Notes: generated by a model from the letters alone, not told the origin. DNA of 64,000 nucleotides from an uncultured Oscillospiraceae bacterium (GCA_947588955.1 CANPYX010000001.1:185409-249408), one strand, 5' to 3'. Numbered from the stretch's first letter, positions 26,410 through 35,654 are shown. A program made the numbers and translations.

Positions 26410-26778
26410 TTACATATCCGTTTTCTTTTGCCTGTGCTTTCTGACCCTGTTTGCCGTCTGTTCCCTGCGCGCAGCCTTTGCACACTCATCGGAGCAGTAG
26501 ATCCTCTTGCCGTCCTGCGGAAACTTTTTACCGCACTGCTTGCAGATTTTAGTGGGCAGACGTTTGAAAAGTGCAGTCAGTTCGGGACTTGACGGCAGCA
26601 CTGAGCTTTCAAAATACTTGCAGAGCTTGTTGCCGGTAAACCCTATGCAGCACATATAGCAGTCTGCGTCAAGCGGCAGGCAGCCGTATTCGGGGTCATA
26701 GTTAGCGCACTCATTGGAAACGAGATTTTTGATTTTTCTCTTTTCCTTTGAAGTGAGTTCACGACTGTATTTGTTCAC
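26410..26778 (-). CDS. cysteine-rich VLP-type protein
   Basis: 122 residues starting at GTG 26778 (GGAGGG 5 nt upstream). Cys pattern CANYDPEYGCLPLDADCYMCC, then CKYFE, and a C-terminal zinc motif CKQCGKKF...YCSDECAKAARR. This is the Cys_rich_VLP domain protein found in Tn4451/CTn-like elements; the Arg/Lys-rich C-terminus suggests DNA binding. Divergent from the interrupted regulator gene, with a shared promoter region of about 130 nt. Confidence 0.82.
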   Translation of the reverse strand: MNKYSRELTSKEKRKIKNLVSNECANYDPEYGCLPLDADCYMCCIGFTGNKLCKYFESSVLPSSPELTALFKRLPTKICKQCGKKFPQDGKRIYCSDECAKAARREQTANRVRKHRQKKTDM

Positions 26779-26907
26779 GGTATCCCTCCTTTCATCAGAT
26801 TGAGAGTAATCTGAATAATCTAAAACAGATTACCCTCTCACTAATAGGAGAAATAACGGCATAAAAGCGGAACTGTTTTTGAAAAAATTTTTTCGGAGGT
26901 GGAGTCG

Positions 26908-27586
26908 GTGGATAATATTGAAGATATTGAGCTGCTCAACTCCGAGGAAGCATTTGACCGTGAATTGCTATTAGAACAGGAAAACGATTTTGAGATACAG
27001 CTTGAAAAGGACGAGAATCCGCAGGCTGAGAATAACGCCCCTCCGCAGAAAAGAAAGTTGAAAAGTGAACGGCGTGAAGTATATGGGGTCCCCAAAAATG
27101 CCCGCATTTTTGGGGGAAGGAGGAGCAGCGGAATGAGTGAGCCCTGCCGCTCGCGGCTGGGCGAGGGATATGGAGCTTGCGACGACGCATGGTGCTTCGG
27201 ACATCGGCAGATATTTTCCAGACAGTCTGAACAGCGTCTTTGCAAGGCAGATCCGCGAGGGAGATTTTCTTGACGTTATCTTTAACTGCCCGTATGAAAT
27301 TCACGAGCTTGCGTCGGAGGACTATCTTTGTAAAACGCTTTTCGATCTGAACGAGAATCACAAGGAACTGCTGTTTTACAGCGCGGTCAGGCTTTACAGT
27401 TCTGCAAAGATAGCCAAAATCCGAGGGCAGACCGACAGAAATATCCGAAAAGTAATGAAAACGGTTCTTAAAAAGATACATAAAAATATCCTCCCGAAGC
27501 TTAAACGCCGAGAGGAAAAAGGCTTGCCTATGACTTCAGAGGAAAGAAAGTTTATAGAAGAAGTCGCAAAAAGTCTTGACAGCTGA
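26908..27586 (+). pseudogene. sigma-factor-like regulator split by the 110-nt element
   Basis: A 5' part (from GTG 26908, GGAGG upstream) encodes an acidic helix and a Lys/Arg stretch ending KSERREVYG. A 3' part (from about 27195 to 27586) encodes RYFPDSLNSVFARQIREGDFLDVIFNCPYEIHEL ... LFYSAVRLYSSAKIAKIRGQTDRNIRKVMKTVLKKI, which resembles the sigma-70 region-4-like HTH regulators of clostridial elements. The two parts are in different frames and are separated by copy 2 of the 110-nt element. Either the gene is broken, or expression needs frameshifting or RNA-level removal. Confidence 0.6.
27085..27194 (+). repeat. 110-nt structured element, copy 2 (inside a gene)
   Basis: Aligns end to end with copy 1. 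Stem 1 is CCCCAAAAATG/CATTTTTGGGG. Stem 2 is GCCCTGCCG/CGGCTGGGC with the same CTCG loop. Against copy 1, stem 2 shows paired changes (T-A to C-G twice, T-G to C-G once), evidence that the fold is kept. Confidence 0.85.
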
Positions 27587-27651
27587 TTAAAAGCAGTATA
27601 TACTTGTAATATGATATTAAAATAGCAGATTACAGATTGACAGGTGCAGAT

Positions 27652-28539
27652 ATGAATACATTTTTTGAACATTCGGGTACAAGCTGGGTGAGATACAGCG
27701 AGTATGACTGGCGTGAAGTTGACGGCAAACTGTACTTAACGCCCGCCGAAAACGCGAAGCCCGAAATATATGACCCCCTCAAAAGCGGCAAGCAGGCTGT
27801 TATTGACGCGCTGAACATCGGGCGGCTTTGTATGAGCAAAAGACCCGACAGCGAAATTCGGGAGGCTATCCTTGAATTTGCCAATAATTACGGTATGCTC
27901 GGTTTGATGACTGCGCTTCCGACCACTGCAAATTTTATGGATTATGAATACGTTTACCTGCCGAAAAACAGGTTTATAAAGGCTGAAACAATGGCGACCG
28001 AAGATTATCTCGCGCTGTTTTTCCCGACGGAAAAACCTGACGTCACGAAGCGCGGGGTGGAATCCGTTTGGAATATTGAAAACGACCGCACGATGATTGC
28101 GCTTGCTATGGCGATGAGCGGCAAACCGACCGCTATGAATATGTCGTTTCAGCGGGGGTATGCCGAGCGTTTCGACTGGCTTAAGCAGCAGTTCACCGAC
28201 TGGATTTTCGTTTTCTCGACAAGTCTGCTTTATTATGAGGGAAACGACGACAAGGAAACAAAGGAGCTTTTTCGGCAGGCGATGGCCGCATTCGACGGCA
28301 ATGCTCCAACATACCACATTGAGCTGCGCGATAAGCCGACGGTCGTCTGGGATTTCCATTCTCTACTGCTTATGATCCAAATGATGTTCAGCACGATGCT
28401 TACCGATGAGAAAAACCCGCTTAGGCTTTGCAAGCACTGTAACAAGGTCTTTGAAGCAAAGCGTCCCGACAATCTCTTTTGCAGCGCGGAGTGCAAAAAT
28501 AGGTTTAATGTTTACAAATCGAGAAACAAGGATAAATAA
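27652..28539 (+). CDS. element-borne protein with C-terminal zinc finger (possibly DUF6076)
   Basis: 295 residues from MNTFFEHSG (AGGTG upstream). A long helical N-terminal part without known motif ends in CKHCNKVFEAKRPDNLFCSAECKNRFN, a four-Cys zinc finger like those in abortive-infection and DUF6076-type proteins of clostridial elements. It lies just downstream of the split regulator, same direction. Function unknown. Confidence 0.75.
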   Translation: MNTFFEHSGTSWVRYSEYDWREVDGKLYLTPAENAKPEIYDPLKSGKQAVIDALNIGRLCMSKRPDSEIREAILEFANNYGMLGLMTALPTTANFMDYEYVYLPKNRFIKAETMATEDYLALFFPTEKPDVTKRGVESVWNIENDRTMIALAMAMSGKPTAMNMSFQRGYAERFDWLKQQFTDWIFVFSTSLLYYEGNDDKETKELFRQAMAAFDGNAPTYHIELRDKPTVVWDFHSLLLMIQMMFSTMLTDEKNPLRLCKHCNKVFEAKRPDNLFCSAECKNRFNVYKSRNKDK

Positions 28540-28577
28540 AAAGCCGCCCTCAAGCCTATGCCTGAGGGCAGTTTTTA
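28538..28577. terminator. bidirectional terminator between convergent genes
   Basis: GCCGCCCTCA/TGAGGGCAGT stem with A-run before and T-run after, between the zinc-finger gene and tnpV. Confidence 0.8.
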
Positions 28578-28943
28578 AAGTGTATAAATTAGCTCTGCCA
28601 AAACGATTTCTTCGGCTCGGCTGCGAATATTGTTCATTTTGAGAACCCATTCAAGCTGGTCTGATTCCTTTAGCGATTCTGTCACGCTCTCGCTTTCGGC
28701 GAGCGACGAAACTATTCGCTCCAGACGTGTTTGGCAAGAACCCTCAACCTCTGCGAGATGTTCCCAAAGAGAACCGCTGAGCAACATCTCGCTATATACG
28801 CCGCCGTGATTTTCTTTCAGAAATTTCTGACGAAGCCGAGAGTAGCGACCTAAATGCAAGGTTTCATCACATTCATACGCGATATTCGGCAGGAGATAAT
28901 CTCCGACAGTTGCATAACCTCTGCCATTCAGTTCGTAAGCCAT
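28575..28943 (-). CDS. tnpV: TnpV-family protein
   Basis: 122 residues from MAYELNGRGY (GGAGGGAC directly upstream). YELNGRGYATVGDYLLPNI, LGRYSRLRQKFLKEN, YSEMLLSG and LWEHLAEVE match the transposon-encoded TnpV family. It is the last recognisable gene of the mobile element on this side. Role unknown. Confidence 0.85.
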   Translation of the reverse strand: MAYELNGRGYATVGDYLLPNIAYECDETLHLGRYSRLRQKFLKENHGGVYSEMLLSGSLWEHLAEVEGSCQTRLERIVSSLAESESVTESLKESDQLEWVLKMNNIRSRAEEIVLAELIYTL

Positions 28944-29104
28944 AGTCCCTCCTTTCGCCATTTTTATGCTCCTTTCCTCATAACTCGCTATTTCCGCAAA
29001 TGAGCCGTCAGCTATGATGTATTAGGTGTGATTCTCACCCTTTATATCATACATCTTCACACAGCTCAATTGGAATAATAACAAAAGCCGTGGGATTTAA
29101 GGGG

Positions 29105-31525
29105 TCAGACTGTGACCTCCACAGGCACGCGACTGCCGGCGGGAAACAGCGGGAGTGTGTCACCGTCTGTATTTTTCCCGTCCGCCGTCATGGAGCGTAT
29201 GCCGGTACGTTTTACATGGACGACATAGGTGGCGCCGCGGAAAACGCGGGTCACGGTGAAGTCGTTGAGGAACGCGGGTACACATGGGACAACGCGGAGA
29301 CCGTCATAGTCCGGTTGGATACCGAGGATCGCCTGACTGATGGAGACAAAGGTCCAGGAGGCGGTACCGGTTAGCCAGCTGTTCTTGGCGTGGCCAGGGT
29401 CCCCGGAGGCGCGGCCAGTGACGGTCTGGGAGTAGACGTAGGGCTCGGTCTCGTGGATCTCGCTCTCGTCCTCCAGGTATGCCGGACAGATGCGGCGGTA
29501 CACGTCGAACGCCTCCTCTCCCCTTCCAAGCACCGCCTCGCCGCAAACTATCCATGGGTTGTTGTGGCAGAAGACGGAGCCGTTCTCTTTAAAGCCCGGC
29601 GGGTAAGAGGATATCTCTCCAAGCTCCAGGTGATAGTGGGTGTAACAGGGGGTCAGGAGCTCCACGCCGTATTTCCCCAAAAGCCGCTCCCGGGTGGAGT
29701 TGAGGGCCTTCTCCATGTGGCCGGACTCCTTGCCGATGCCCGCCAGGGCGCAGAAGCCCTGTGGCTCGATGTAGATTTGCCCCTCCTCACACTCGCGACT
29801 GCCCACCTTGTTGCCGAAGGAGTCATAGGCCCGGAGGAACCAATCTCCGTCCCAGCCGTCCGTCAGGATGGCCTTCTCCATGGCCTTCACGGCCTTTTCG
29901 ATTTTCTCAGCTTCCTCTACCAGCCCCACCCGGCGGCACAGGGCGGCATACTCGCCGCCGTATTTCACGAACATGGCGGCGATGAACACCGACTCCGCCA
30001 CGGGGCCCTCGGAGGGGCCTGTGGTCTGGAAGCTCTCGCCCGGCTCGTCGGAGAAGCAGTTGAGGTTGAGGCAGTCGTTCCAGTCCGCCCTGCCGATGAG
30101 CGGAAGACCGTGAGGTCCAAGATTATTCATTGTATATCGGACGGAGCGGCGCAGATGCTCAATGAGGGGTGCCTCGGTGCCGGGGGTGCTGTTGAAGGGC
30201 GTGGGGTGGTCAAGAATGGTAAAGTCCCCCGTCTCCTTAACATACGCGCACACCGCGCCCACCAGCCACAGCTGGTCGTCGTTAAAGCCGGACCCTGCGT
30301 CGTTGTTGCCGCGCTTTGTGAGCGGCTGGTACTGGTGGAAGGCCCCGCCGTTTTCAAGCTGAACGGAGGCAAGATCGATGATCCGCTCCCGCGCCCGGTC
30401 CGGGACGATGTGGACAAAGCCCAAAAGGTCCTGGCAGGAGTCCCGGAAGCCCATGCCCCGGCCCGTGCCGGTCTCGTAGTAGGAGGCAGATCGGCTCATG
30501 TTGAAGGTCACCATGCACTGATACTGGTGCCAGATATTCACCATGCGGTCAAGGCGCGGCTCGTCCGATTTGAGCGTAAATTTTGAGAGAAGGCCGGCCC
30601 AGTAATCGGCAAGCGCGCGGAAGGCGGCATCTACCGCCTCGCCGGTGGAAAACTTGGCAAGGACCTGCCTTGCCGTGTCCTTGCGGATAACGCCGGGAGC
30701 AACAAATTTTTCATCTTTGGGGTTCTTGCCATATCCCACAACGAATACTGCTCGGAAGCTCTCGCCGGGAGCCAGCTCAGCATCTATGCGATGGCAGCCT
30801 ATGGGATACCAGCCAACTCTGCGGGACTGTCCGCTTGTCTCCTCGTGAACCATCTTCGGGTCAGCCCAGCTGCCCATATGTCCAAGGAAGGTGTTCCTGT
30901 CCGTGTCCCAGCCCGAGGTGGGGACGTTGACGCCGTAAAATGCATAGTGGTCCCGCCGCTCCCGGTATTCTGTCTTGTGATATATGACGCCCGGTTCCAC
31001 CTCGCTCTCGGCGATGTTCAGATTGCGCTGGTAGTTCTGAGCATCGTCCACCGCGTTCCAAAGGCACCACTCCACACAGCCGTAGAGCTGTACCGACTTT
31101 TTCTTACGGGTGGTGTTTGACAGTACAACGTCGTGAAGCTCACAGTTTTCCCCCAACGGCACAAAGGCCGTGACACAGGCGGAAAGTCCGTCCTTTGAGG
31201 CTTCAAAAACGCTGTAGCCCATTCCAACGCGGCACTTGTAGCTGTCAAGCGGCGTGCGGGTAGGGAGAAAACCCGGATTCCACGCGGGCTTGCCCCGCTC
31301 CTTTATGTAGTAGAACCGCCCTCCGGTGTCGCCGGGAACGTCGTTGTAGCGATAGCGCAAAAGTCGCTGTAATTTCGCGTCCCGGTAGAAGCAATACCCG
31401 CCCATGGTGTTGGAGATGAGGCCGAAAAACTCCTCGCTCCCCAGGTAGTTTATCCATGGCAGTGGCGTCTCGGGGGTGTCGATAACATACTCTCTTTTTT
31501 CATCGTCAAAATGGCCGAATTTCAT
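29105..31525 (-). CDS. GH94 cellobiose phosphorylase
   Basis: 806 residues, the usual length. MKFGHFDDEKREYVIDTPETPLPWINYLG at the N-terminus, GYCFYRDA, GRGMGFRDSCQDLLGF, GFNDDQLWLV and the acid-bearing RADWNDCLNL (480-487) match bacterial cellobiose phosphorylases closely. It splits cellobiose with phosphate into alpha-glucose-1-phosphate and glucose in the cytosol, saving ATP. GAGGTG precedes ATG 31525. Last gene of the leftward arm; it completes degradation of the glucan backbone left after side chains are removed. Confidence 0.92.
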   Translation of the reverse strand: MKFGHFDDEKREYVIDTPETPLPWINYLGSEEFFGLISNTMGGYCFYRDAKLQRLLRYRYNDVPGDTGGRFYYIKERGKPAWNPGFLPTRTPLDSYKCRVGMGYSVFEASKDGLSACVTAFVPLGENCELHDVVLSNTTRKKKSVQLYGCVEWCLWNAVDDAQNYQRNLNIAESEVEPGVIYHKTEYRERRDHYAFYGVNVPTSGWDTDRNTFLGHMGSWADPKMVHEETSGQSRRVGWYPIGCHRIDAELAPGESFRAVFVVGYGKNPKDEKFVAPGVIRKDTARQVLAKFSTGEAVDAAFRALADYWAGLLSKFTLKSDEPRLDRMVNIWHQYQCMVTFNMSRSASYYETGTGRGMGFRDSCQDLLGFVHIVPDRARERIIDLASVQLENGGAFHQYQPLTKRGNNDAGSGFNDDQLWLVGAVCAYVKETGDFTILDHPTPFNSTPGTEAPLIEHLRRSVRYTMNNLGPHGLPLIGRADWNDCLNLNCFSDEPGESFQTTGPSEGPVAESVFIAAMFVKYGGEYAALCRRVGLVEEAEKIEKAVKAMEKAILTDGWDGDWFLRAYDSFGNKVGSRECEEGQIYIEPQGFCALAGIGKESGHMEKALNSTRERLLGKYGVELLTPCYTHYHLELGEISSYPPGFKENGSVFCHNNPWIVCGEAVLGRGEEAFDVYRRICPAYLEDESEIHETEPYVYSQTVTGRASGDPGHAKNSWLTGTASWTFVSISQAILGIQPDYDGLRVVPCVPAFLNDFTVTRVFRGATYVVHVKRTGIRSMTADGKNTDGDTLPLFPAGSRVPVEVTV

Positions 31526-31546
31526 ATGTACACCTCTTTTGTCATG

Positions 31547-31793
31547 TTACGCTCTTTGGCAGAAGTCTGAAAGGATATCTAGAATCCGTTCGCTGAAAAA
31601 CGCGGGGCCGCCGTGGGATGTGCCCTCAATCTCATAATAATCCGCCCTCTTGCCGGCGGCGGTGAACCTGCGGCACACGAGAGTGCTGTTCTCCGCGCTC
31701 ACCACCGGGTCGTTTTTGCTGTGGAATAGGAGTACCGGGGGGGATGGGAGCATCCTCCGTTTTCTCAGGCTCCACGGTCAGCTTCTTAAACAT
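31547..31793 (-). pseudogene. truncated, frameshifted alpha/beta-hydrolase (esterase) remnant
   Basis: An ATG overlapping the GH95 stop opens MFKKLTVEPEKTEDAPIPP. The frame then shifts at a run of seven G on the + strand (31737-31743) into VLLFHSKNDPVVSAENS...YYEIEGTSHGGPAFF, the C-terminal Asp and His loops of an alpha/beta-hydrolase. The nucleophile-Ser region is missing altogether, so it could not be active even if the frame were repaired. Probably a decayed acetyl-esterase of the glycan locus. Confidence 0.65.
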
Positions 31794-33999
31794 TTTTATC
31801 TTTATCCTCCAACGTGTTATCCCCGGCCCGCAGGCGGACGGTGCGCGTTTCGCCGTTGTACTCCAGAACCGCATCCCTGTCATCCGGGGAAACGGCAGAA
31901 AGCTTCGTGACCGTACCGTTTCTCCACGCGAAGGAGACCGTCAGTCCGCCCCGGACGCGGACACCGGTGAGCTTGCCGTCCTTCCAGCTTGGTGGAAGAG
32001 CGGGAAGGATGCGGATGACCCCTAGATGGCTCTGTACGAGACATTCGAGGATTCCCGCCGTACCGCCAAAGTTTCCGTCTATCTGGAAGGGAGGGTGGGT
32101 GTCAAAAAGGTTGGGCAGGGTGCTCTTTCGCAAGAGCTCATACAGGTGGTACTCCGCCCGGGCGCCGTCCCGGAGTCTGGCGTAAAAATTGATGATCCAC
32201 GCACGGCTCCACCCCGTGTGCCCGCCGCCGTGGGAGAGGCGGCGTTCCAGCGTCCTCCGCGCCGCCTCCGCAAGCTCCGGTTCACCGTCCGGGTCGATCT
32301 CAGTTCCAGGATAGAGTCCGTAAAGCTGGGAGATGTGGCGATGTCCAGGCTCCCACTCCTCATAGTCCTCGATCCATTCCCGAATAGTTCCCTTTGAGCT
32401 TACGCAGGTGGGCGGCAGAAGGGGAAGCAGCCTTTCTATTGCGTCCGTCAAGTCGTCCTGCTCACCCAGAATCTTCGCGCACTCGAGGGTGCAGGTAAAA
32501 AGCTCCCGCACGATTTGTGTATCCATGGTCGGCCCCAAAGTAACGGCGATTTTTCCACCGTCCTCGGGGGCCAGATAACTGTTTTCCGGAGAATTGGACG
32601 GCGCCGTGACCAGATAACCGGTTTTCGGGTCCTCCACTAAAAAGTCCGTAAAAAACAGTGCTGCTCCGCGTAGGACGTGCCAATTGCCCCTCAAAAAGTC
32701 CATGTCTCCGGTGTAGAGCCAGTGCTCCCAGATATGGCGGCAGCACCATGCCCCTCCGCACAGAAACGCGCCCCAGTCCGGGTCCTGCCCCGGTGCGGTG
32801 AAGCCCCAGGGGTTTGAGAGTGTGTGGGCCACCCACCCGCGACAGCCGTACATGACACGGGCGGTGTTTTCCCCGTGCTTTGAGAGAAAGCGGAAATATT
32901 CCCACAGGTTTTTGCCAAGATCCGACAATCCCAAAGCCTCCATGGGCCAGTAGTTCATTTGCAGATTGATGTTGATGTGGTAGTCCCCGGTCCAGGGCGT
33001 CCACATGTCCTTGGACCACACCCCCTGAAGATTTGCGGGAAGCCTGCCGGGGGCAGAGCAAATAAACAGATATTTTCCAAAATCGAACCAGAGCTTGCAA
33101 AGTCCAGTATCCGTTTCGCCCGCCCGCACCCGCTCAAGGCGCCGGTCCGTAGGAAGGTCGGAGAGCATGTGGTCCCCAGGCAGCTCAAGGTCGCACCGGC
33201 CCATGGCCTCCGAAATAAAGGCTGCCTCGTCGGCGAGGACGGCGTCAAAGCCGGCCCTTCGCGCCGTCCCGATACGTCGGCGGCATACGTCCTCCGGGTC
33301 GTCACCGGTTTGGTACGTGGTGGCGGTGCAGGCCCAGATCGTGACCGTGCCCGCTCCGCTTATACAGAGGGCTCTCTCCGACACCGCGATTTTTCCGTCC
33401 GTCTCCACGCAAACGACGGTGCAAAAGCCCATCGCGCCGGGACCGGGATTTTGGCCGGTTATGACGATTTCGTCGTTTCCGTATGCGGCGGCACAGTTAT
33501 CCCGTTCAAAGGTCAGGCGCATATTCCCGGAGCCGGTGATTTGGCTTGCCGTCACCTGATAGCGGTGGGACACTGTATGAACACGCCGAACATTGCCAAA
33601 TACGGTCTGTGCAACTCCGTGGCTGATGTCAAGGGCGCGCTCATAGCCGGAGCTATCCTCCACCGGAGACTCAATAATGAGCGAGCCCGCAGTCTGAAAG
33701 CTCCCGTAATATGGGTCGTCGCTGCCCTGCCCTCTGCACACAAGCTTCTCTTTACACAGGGCTTCCGCCTGACGGAGCTTTCTTTCGAAGAGCAGCCCTC
33801 GCATCTCCGGCAGGGCTTCCAGGCACTCAGGCGCGTCCCAATCGGCGGGATGGCCGCTCCAGAGAGTCTCCTCGTTCAGCTGCAGCTCCTCTTTGGCGGT
33901 ACCGCCGAAGACCATCATGCCAAGTGTCCCGCTGCCCAGCGGGAGAGCGCCGTTCCAGTCTGACGCCGGTTCGCTATATCGAAGGAACTCGCCTTCCAT
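31786..33999 (-). CDS. GH95 alpha-L-fucosidase (or related alpha-galactosidase)
   Basis: 737 residues from MEGEFLRYSEP (ATG 33999). SEPASDWNGALPLGSGTLGMMVFGG and LQLNEETLWSG are the GH95 N-terminal hallmarks; CSAPGRLPANLQGVW, WTGDYHININLQMNYWP and HPPFQIDGNFGG are catalytic-core motifs with the Asn and Asp residues used in this inverting family. No signal peptide, so it is cytosolic and acts on imported oligosaccharides. GH95 removes alpha-1,2-fucose from galactose, as in fucosylated xyloglucan. It has its own copy of the locus promoter and operator. Confidence 0.88.
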   Translation of the reverse strand: MEGEFLRYSEPASDWNGALPLGSGTLGMMVFGGTAKEELQLNEETLWSGHPADWDAPECLEALPEMRGLLFERKLRQAEALCKEKLVCRGQGSDDPYYGSFQTAGSLIIESPVEDSSGYERALDISHGVAQTVFGNVRRVHTVSHRYQVTASQITGSGNMRLTFERDNCAAAYGNDEIVITGQNPGPGAMGFCTVVCVETDGKIAVSERALCISGAGTVTIWACTATTYQTGDDPEDVCRRRIGTARRAGFDAVLADEAAFISEAMGRCDLELPGDHMLSDLPTDRRLERVRAGETDTGLCKLWFDFGKYLFICSAPGRLPANLQGVWSKDMWTPWTGDYHININLQMNYWPMEALGLSDLGKNLWEYFRFLSKHGENTARVMYGCRGWVAHTLSNPWGFTAPGQDPDWGAFLCGGAWCCRHIWEHWLYTGDMDFLRGNWHVLRGAALFFTDFLVEDPKTGYLVTAPSNSPENSYLAPEDGGKIAVTLGPTMDTQIVRELFTCTLECAKILGEQDDLTDAIERLLPLLPPTCVSSKGTIREWIEDYEEWEPGHRHISQLYGLYPGTEIDPDGEPELAEAARRTLERRLSHGGGHTGWSRAWIINFYARLRDGARAEYHLYELLRKSTLPNLFDTHPPFQIDGNFGGTAGILECLVQSHLGVIRILPALPPSWKDGKLTGVRVRGGLTVSFAWRNGTVTKLSAVSPDDRDAVLEYNGETRTVRLRAGDNTLEDKDKNV

Positions 34000-34013
34000 G
34001 TGCCCCACCACCT

Positions 34014-34105
34014 TAAACGTTTTCTTTTTATAACTTTCATTATAGGCACAAGTTTGTGGAAAAGGCAACTGCTTTTCGCTTGAAATATCCTTTTTTCTCA
34101 AATTC
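34014..34105 (-). promoter_or_regulatory. promoter and LacI-type operator for GH95 (duplicated copy A)
   Basis: Read leftward: TTGCCT (34063-34068), 18 nt, TATAAT (34039-34044), then operator GAAAACGTTTA at 34014-34024 just past the start of transcription. The 91 nt from 34015 are about 90% identical to 35712-35802. Confidence 0.75.
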
Positions 34106-34137
34106 CTTTTGGGGAATAGGTAGAAAAGGACGTTTCG

Positions 34138-34164
34138 GAAAAATGCAGTCTCTCCGTTGCCGCG
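34138..34164 (+). pseudogene. relic of the lacI 5' end
   Basis: gaaaaatgcagtctctccgt and the next 7 nt match lacI codons for EKCSLSVAA (35964-35990) at all but one position. Together with promoter copy A this marks a duplication of the lacI upstream region, later shortened by about 110 nt. Confidence 0.6.
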
Positions 34165-34232
34165 TTTTCGCCGTCGTGAAGGTATCTGCCGATGTCACAT
34201 ACAAAAGCCGTGCAATGGTCAGCGTCAGAAGG

Positions 34233-35654
34233 TCACATATCAAATGTAAACCGATCGAACTCCGCCGAGCAGTCTCCGCAAAATTCAAAGTATACCGCGC
34301 GCTTTCCGCGGAGCTCCATACCAAGCCGCGCGCTGAATTCGTTTTTCCCTGTCTCAAGGGGCAATTCCGCCGCGATTTCACCGAGGCAGTCGTCAACGCG
34401 GACGCGAACCGTCATGGGACCGCTGACTTTGGCCCAAATCGTTACGCTTTTGGGTGAGAACGCGCCGAACTGAAGATATCTGAAGCCCACCCTTGTGCCA
34501 TCCTTAATGTTCACTATCGGCGACGAGATGCCGTCGGTCCGCTCATATACCGGCTTGATATAGGCGCCGTGAAGCGGGCTGATGTGGCATGCATAGCCGG
34601 CGGAGATGATCTTACAGGCGTCGATACCGTCCGTGCTTGCGCCGGAGGATGTCATTTCCACGGGATTTGAGCTCACCGGCTCGCCGTCCTCATATTCGAC
34701 GCTGCCGATATATATCTTTCCGTTCTTCCCGACAGCCACGTCCACGGGCTCGATCATTCCCTGCCGCGAGAACTCGTCGGTGCCGGTGTGACGGTGATAG
34801 AATATATACCACTGACCGTTTATCTCCACAAGGCCGCCGTGATTATTGCCCCAGCGGTAGGTCTGCCGCCCCGTTCCGTCCGGGAGCTTAAGTATTTCGC
34901 CGCCGTTGAAGCTGATGTCCCCGCCGTCCTGATATCCCTCAAGCGGGCTGTCGGACCACTTGTACGAAAGGAATCCGTTACAGGGCTCATAGACCCCAAG
35001 CTCTGGAACTGGGGTGGTGTAGCGTTTGGAGTACACATACACGTACTTACCATTGATCTTGCGCGGACTTGACGCCTCAAAAAAGGCGTCCTTTATATCC
35101 ACCCCGGATTCGTTGTTCTTTTCGTTCCACGGGTCCGGAACGTGACCTATCGGGTTGGCGCGAAGCGTGCCCTCCCTGATAGTACACATATCATCCTCAA
35201 GCTCGGCACAATAAGCCGCGCAGAAGCCCCAGAATGCGTACACTCTGCCATCGTCATCCACCAGGACGCCGGGATCAAAGCCGAGCTTTGTTAGCCTTGG
35301 ATTTTCAAATGGTCCCGCCGGATTTTTTGACGAAGCGACCATGATCCGCGAGCCGCGGTCTTCCGCCGCGTAGAGATAGAAGGTGTCGCCCTTCCGGACC
35401 ACGTCCGGGGCGAAGAGGACCGAAGCGTTGGTGGCGGTATAGCAGACGCCGTGATAAGTCCAGTCCGTCAGGTCGTTAAGCGGGGCGCTCCACACGACCT
35501 GGTCGCGTCCGCAGTATGAGGTACGCTCCGTGTCGTGGGAGCCGTAAACGTAAAGGCGTTTCTCTCCGTTATATTCGAAAACCCTCGGCTCACCGTCAGG
35601 GATATGCTCCCAGAGCGGCAAATATGGATTGGCTGATTTCAGAACCGTTTTCAT
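34233..35654 (-). CDS. GH43 family glycosidase with C-terminal CBM6-like domain
   Basis: 473 residues from MKTVLKSANPY (GGGGAG upstream). Five-bladed propeller motifs: YLPLWEHIPDGEPRVF, YGSHDTE, VLFAPDVV with the Asp, FDPGVLVDDDGRVY and DAFFEASSPRKINGKYVYVYS with the probable acid Glu; WGNNHGGLVEINGQWYIFYHRHT closes the fold. The tail (about 330-473) is beta-rich, like a carbohydrate-binding module. Without signal peptide. GH43 enzymes release arabinose or xylose; here alpha-arabinose from arabinosylated xyloglucan is plausible. Own promoter copy B. Confidence 0.85.
   Translation of the reverse strand: MKTVLKSANPYLPLWEHIPDGEPRVFEYNGEKRLYVYGSHDTERTSYCGRDQVVWSAPLNDLTDWTYHGVCYTATNASVLFAPDVVRKGDTFYLYAAEDRGSRIMVASSKNPAGPFENPRLTKLGFDPGVLVDDDGRVYAFWGFCAAYCAELEDDMCTIREGTLRANPIGHVPDPWNEKNNESGVDIKDAFFEASSPRKINGKYVYVYSKRYTTPVPELGVYEPCNGFLSYKWSDSPLEGYQDGGDISFNGGEILKLPDGTGRQTYRWGNNHGGLVEINGQWYIFYHRHTGTDEFSRQGMIEPVDVAVGKNGKIYIGSVEYEDGEPVSSNPVEMTSSGASTDGIDACKIISAGYACHISPLHGAYIKPVYERTDGISSPIVNIKDGTRVGFRYLQFGAFSPKSVTIWAKVSGPMTVRVRVDDCLGEIAAELPLETGKNEFSARLGMELRGKRAVYFEFCGDCSAEFDRFTFDM

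Larger units (their letters stand above)
19255..28943. mobile_element. mobilisable Tn4451-like element (approximate limits)
   Basis: A block holding a MobA/MobL relaxase, large serine recombinase, TnpV, TnpW, DUF3847 and Cys_rich_VLP proteins, a sigma-like regulator fragment and an AlbA-type protein. There are no conjugation-channel genes, so it should be mobilised by a helper. Ends were not found; the limits given are those of its outermost genes. Confidence 0.7.

Noticed and set aside
29390..30586. Long + strand frame opposite the cellobiose phosphorylase gene
   Set aside because: Mirror frame of a high-G+C gene; no start signal or domain. The same applies to frames opposite GH95, the permeases, the binding protein, GH31, GH42 and the giant SLH protein.
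34138..34230. Small gene upstream of GH95 on the + strand
   Set aside because: It is the short relic of the lacI start, out of frame after about 10 codons and without a promoter.
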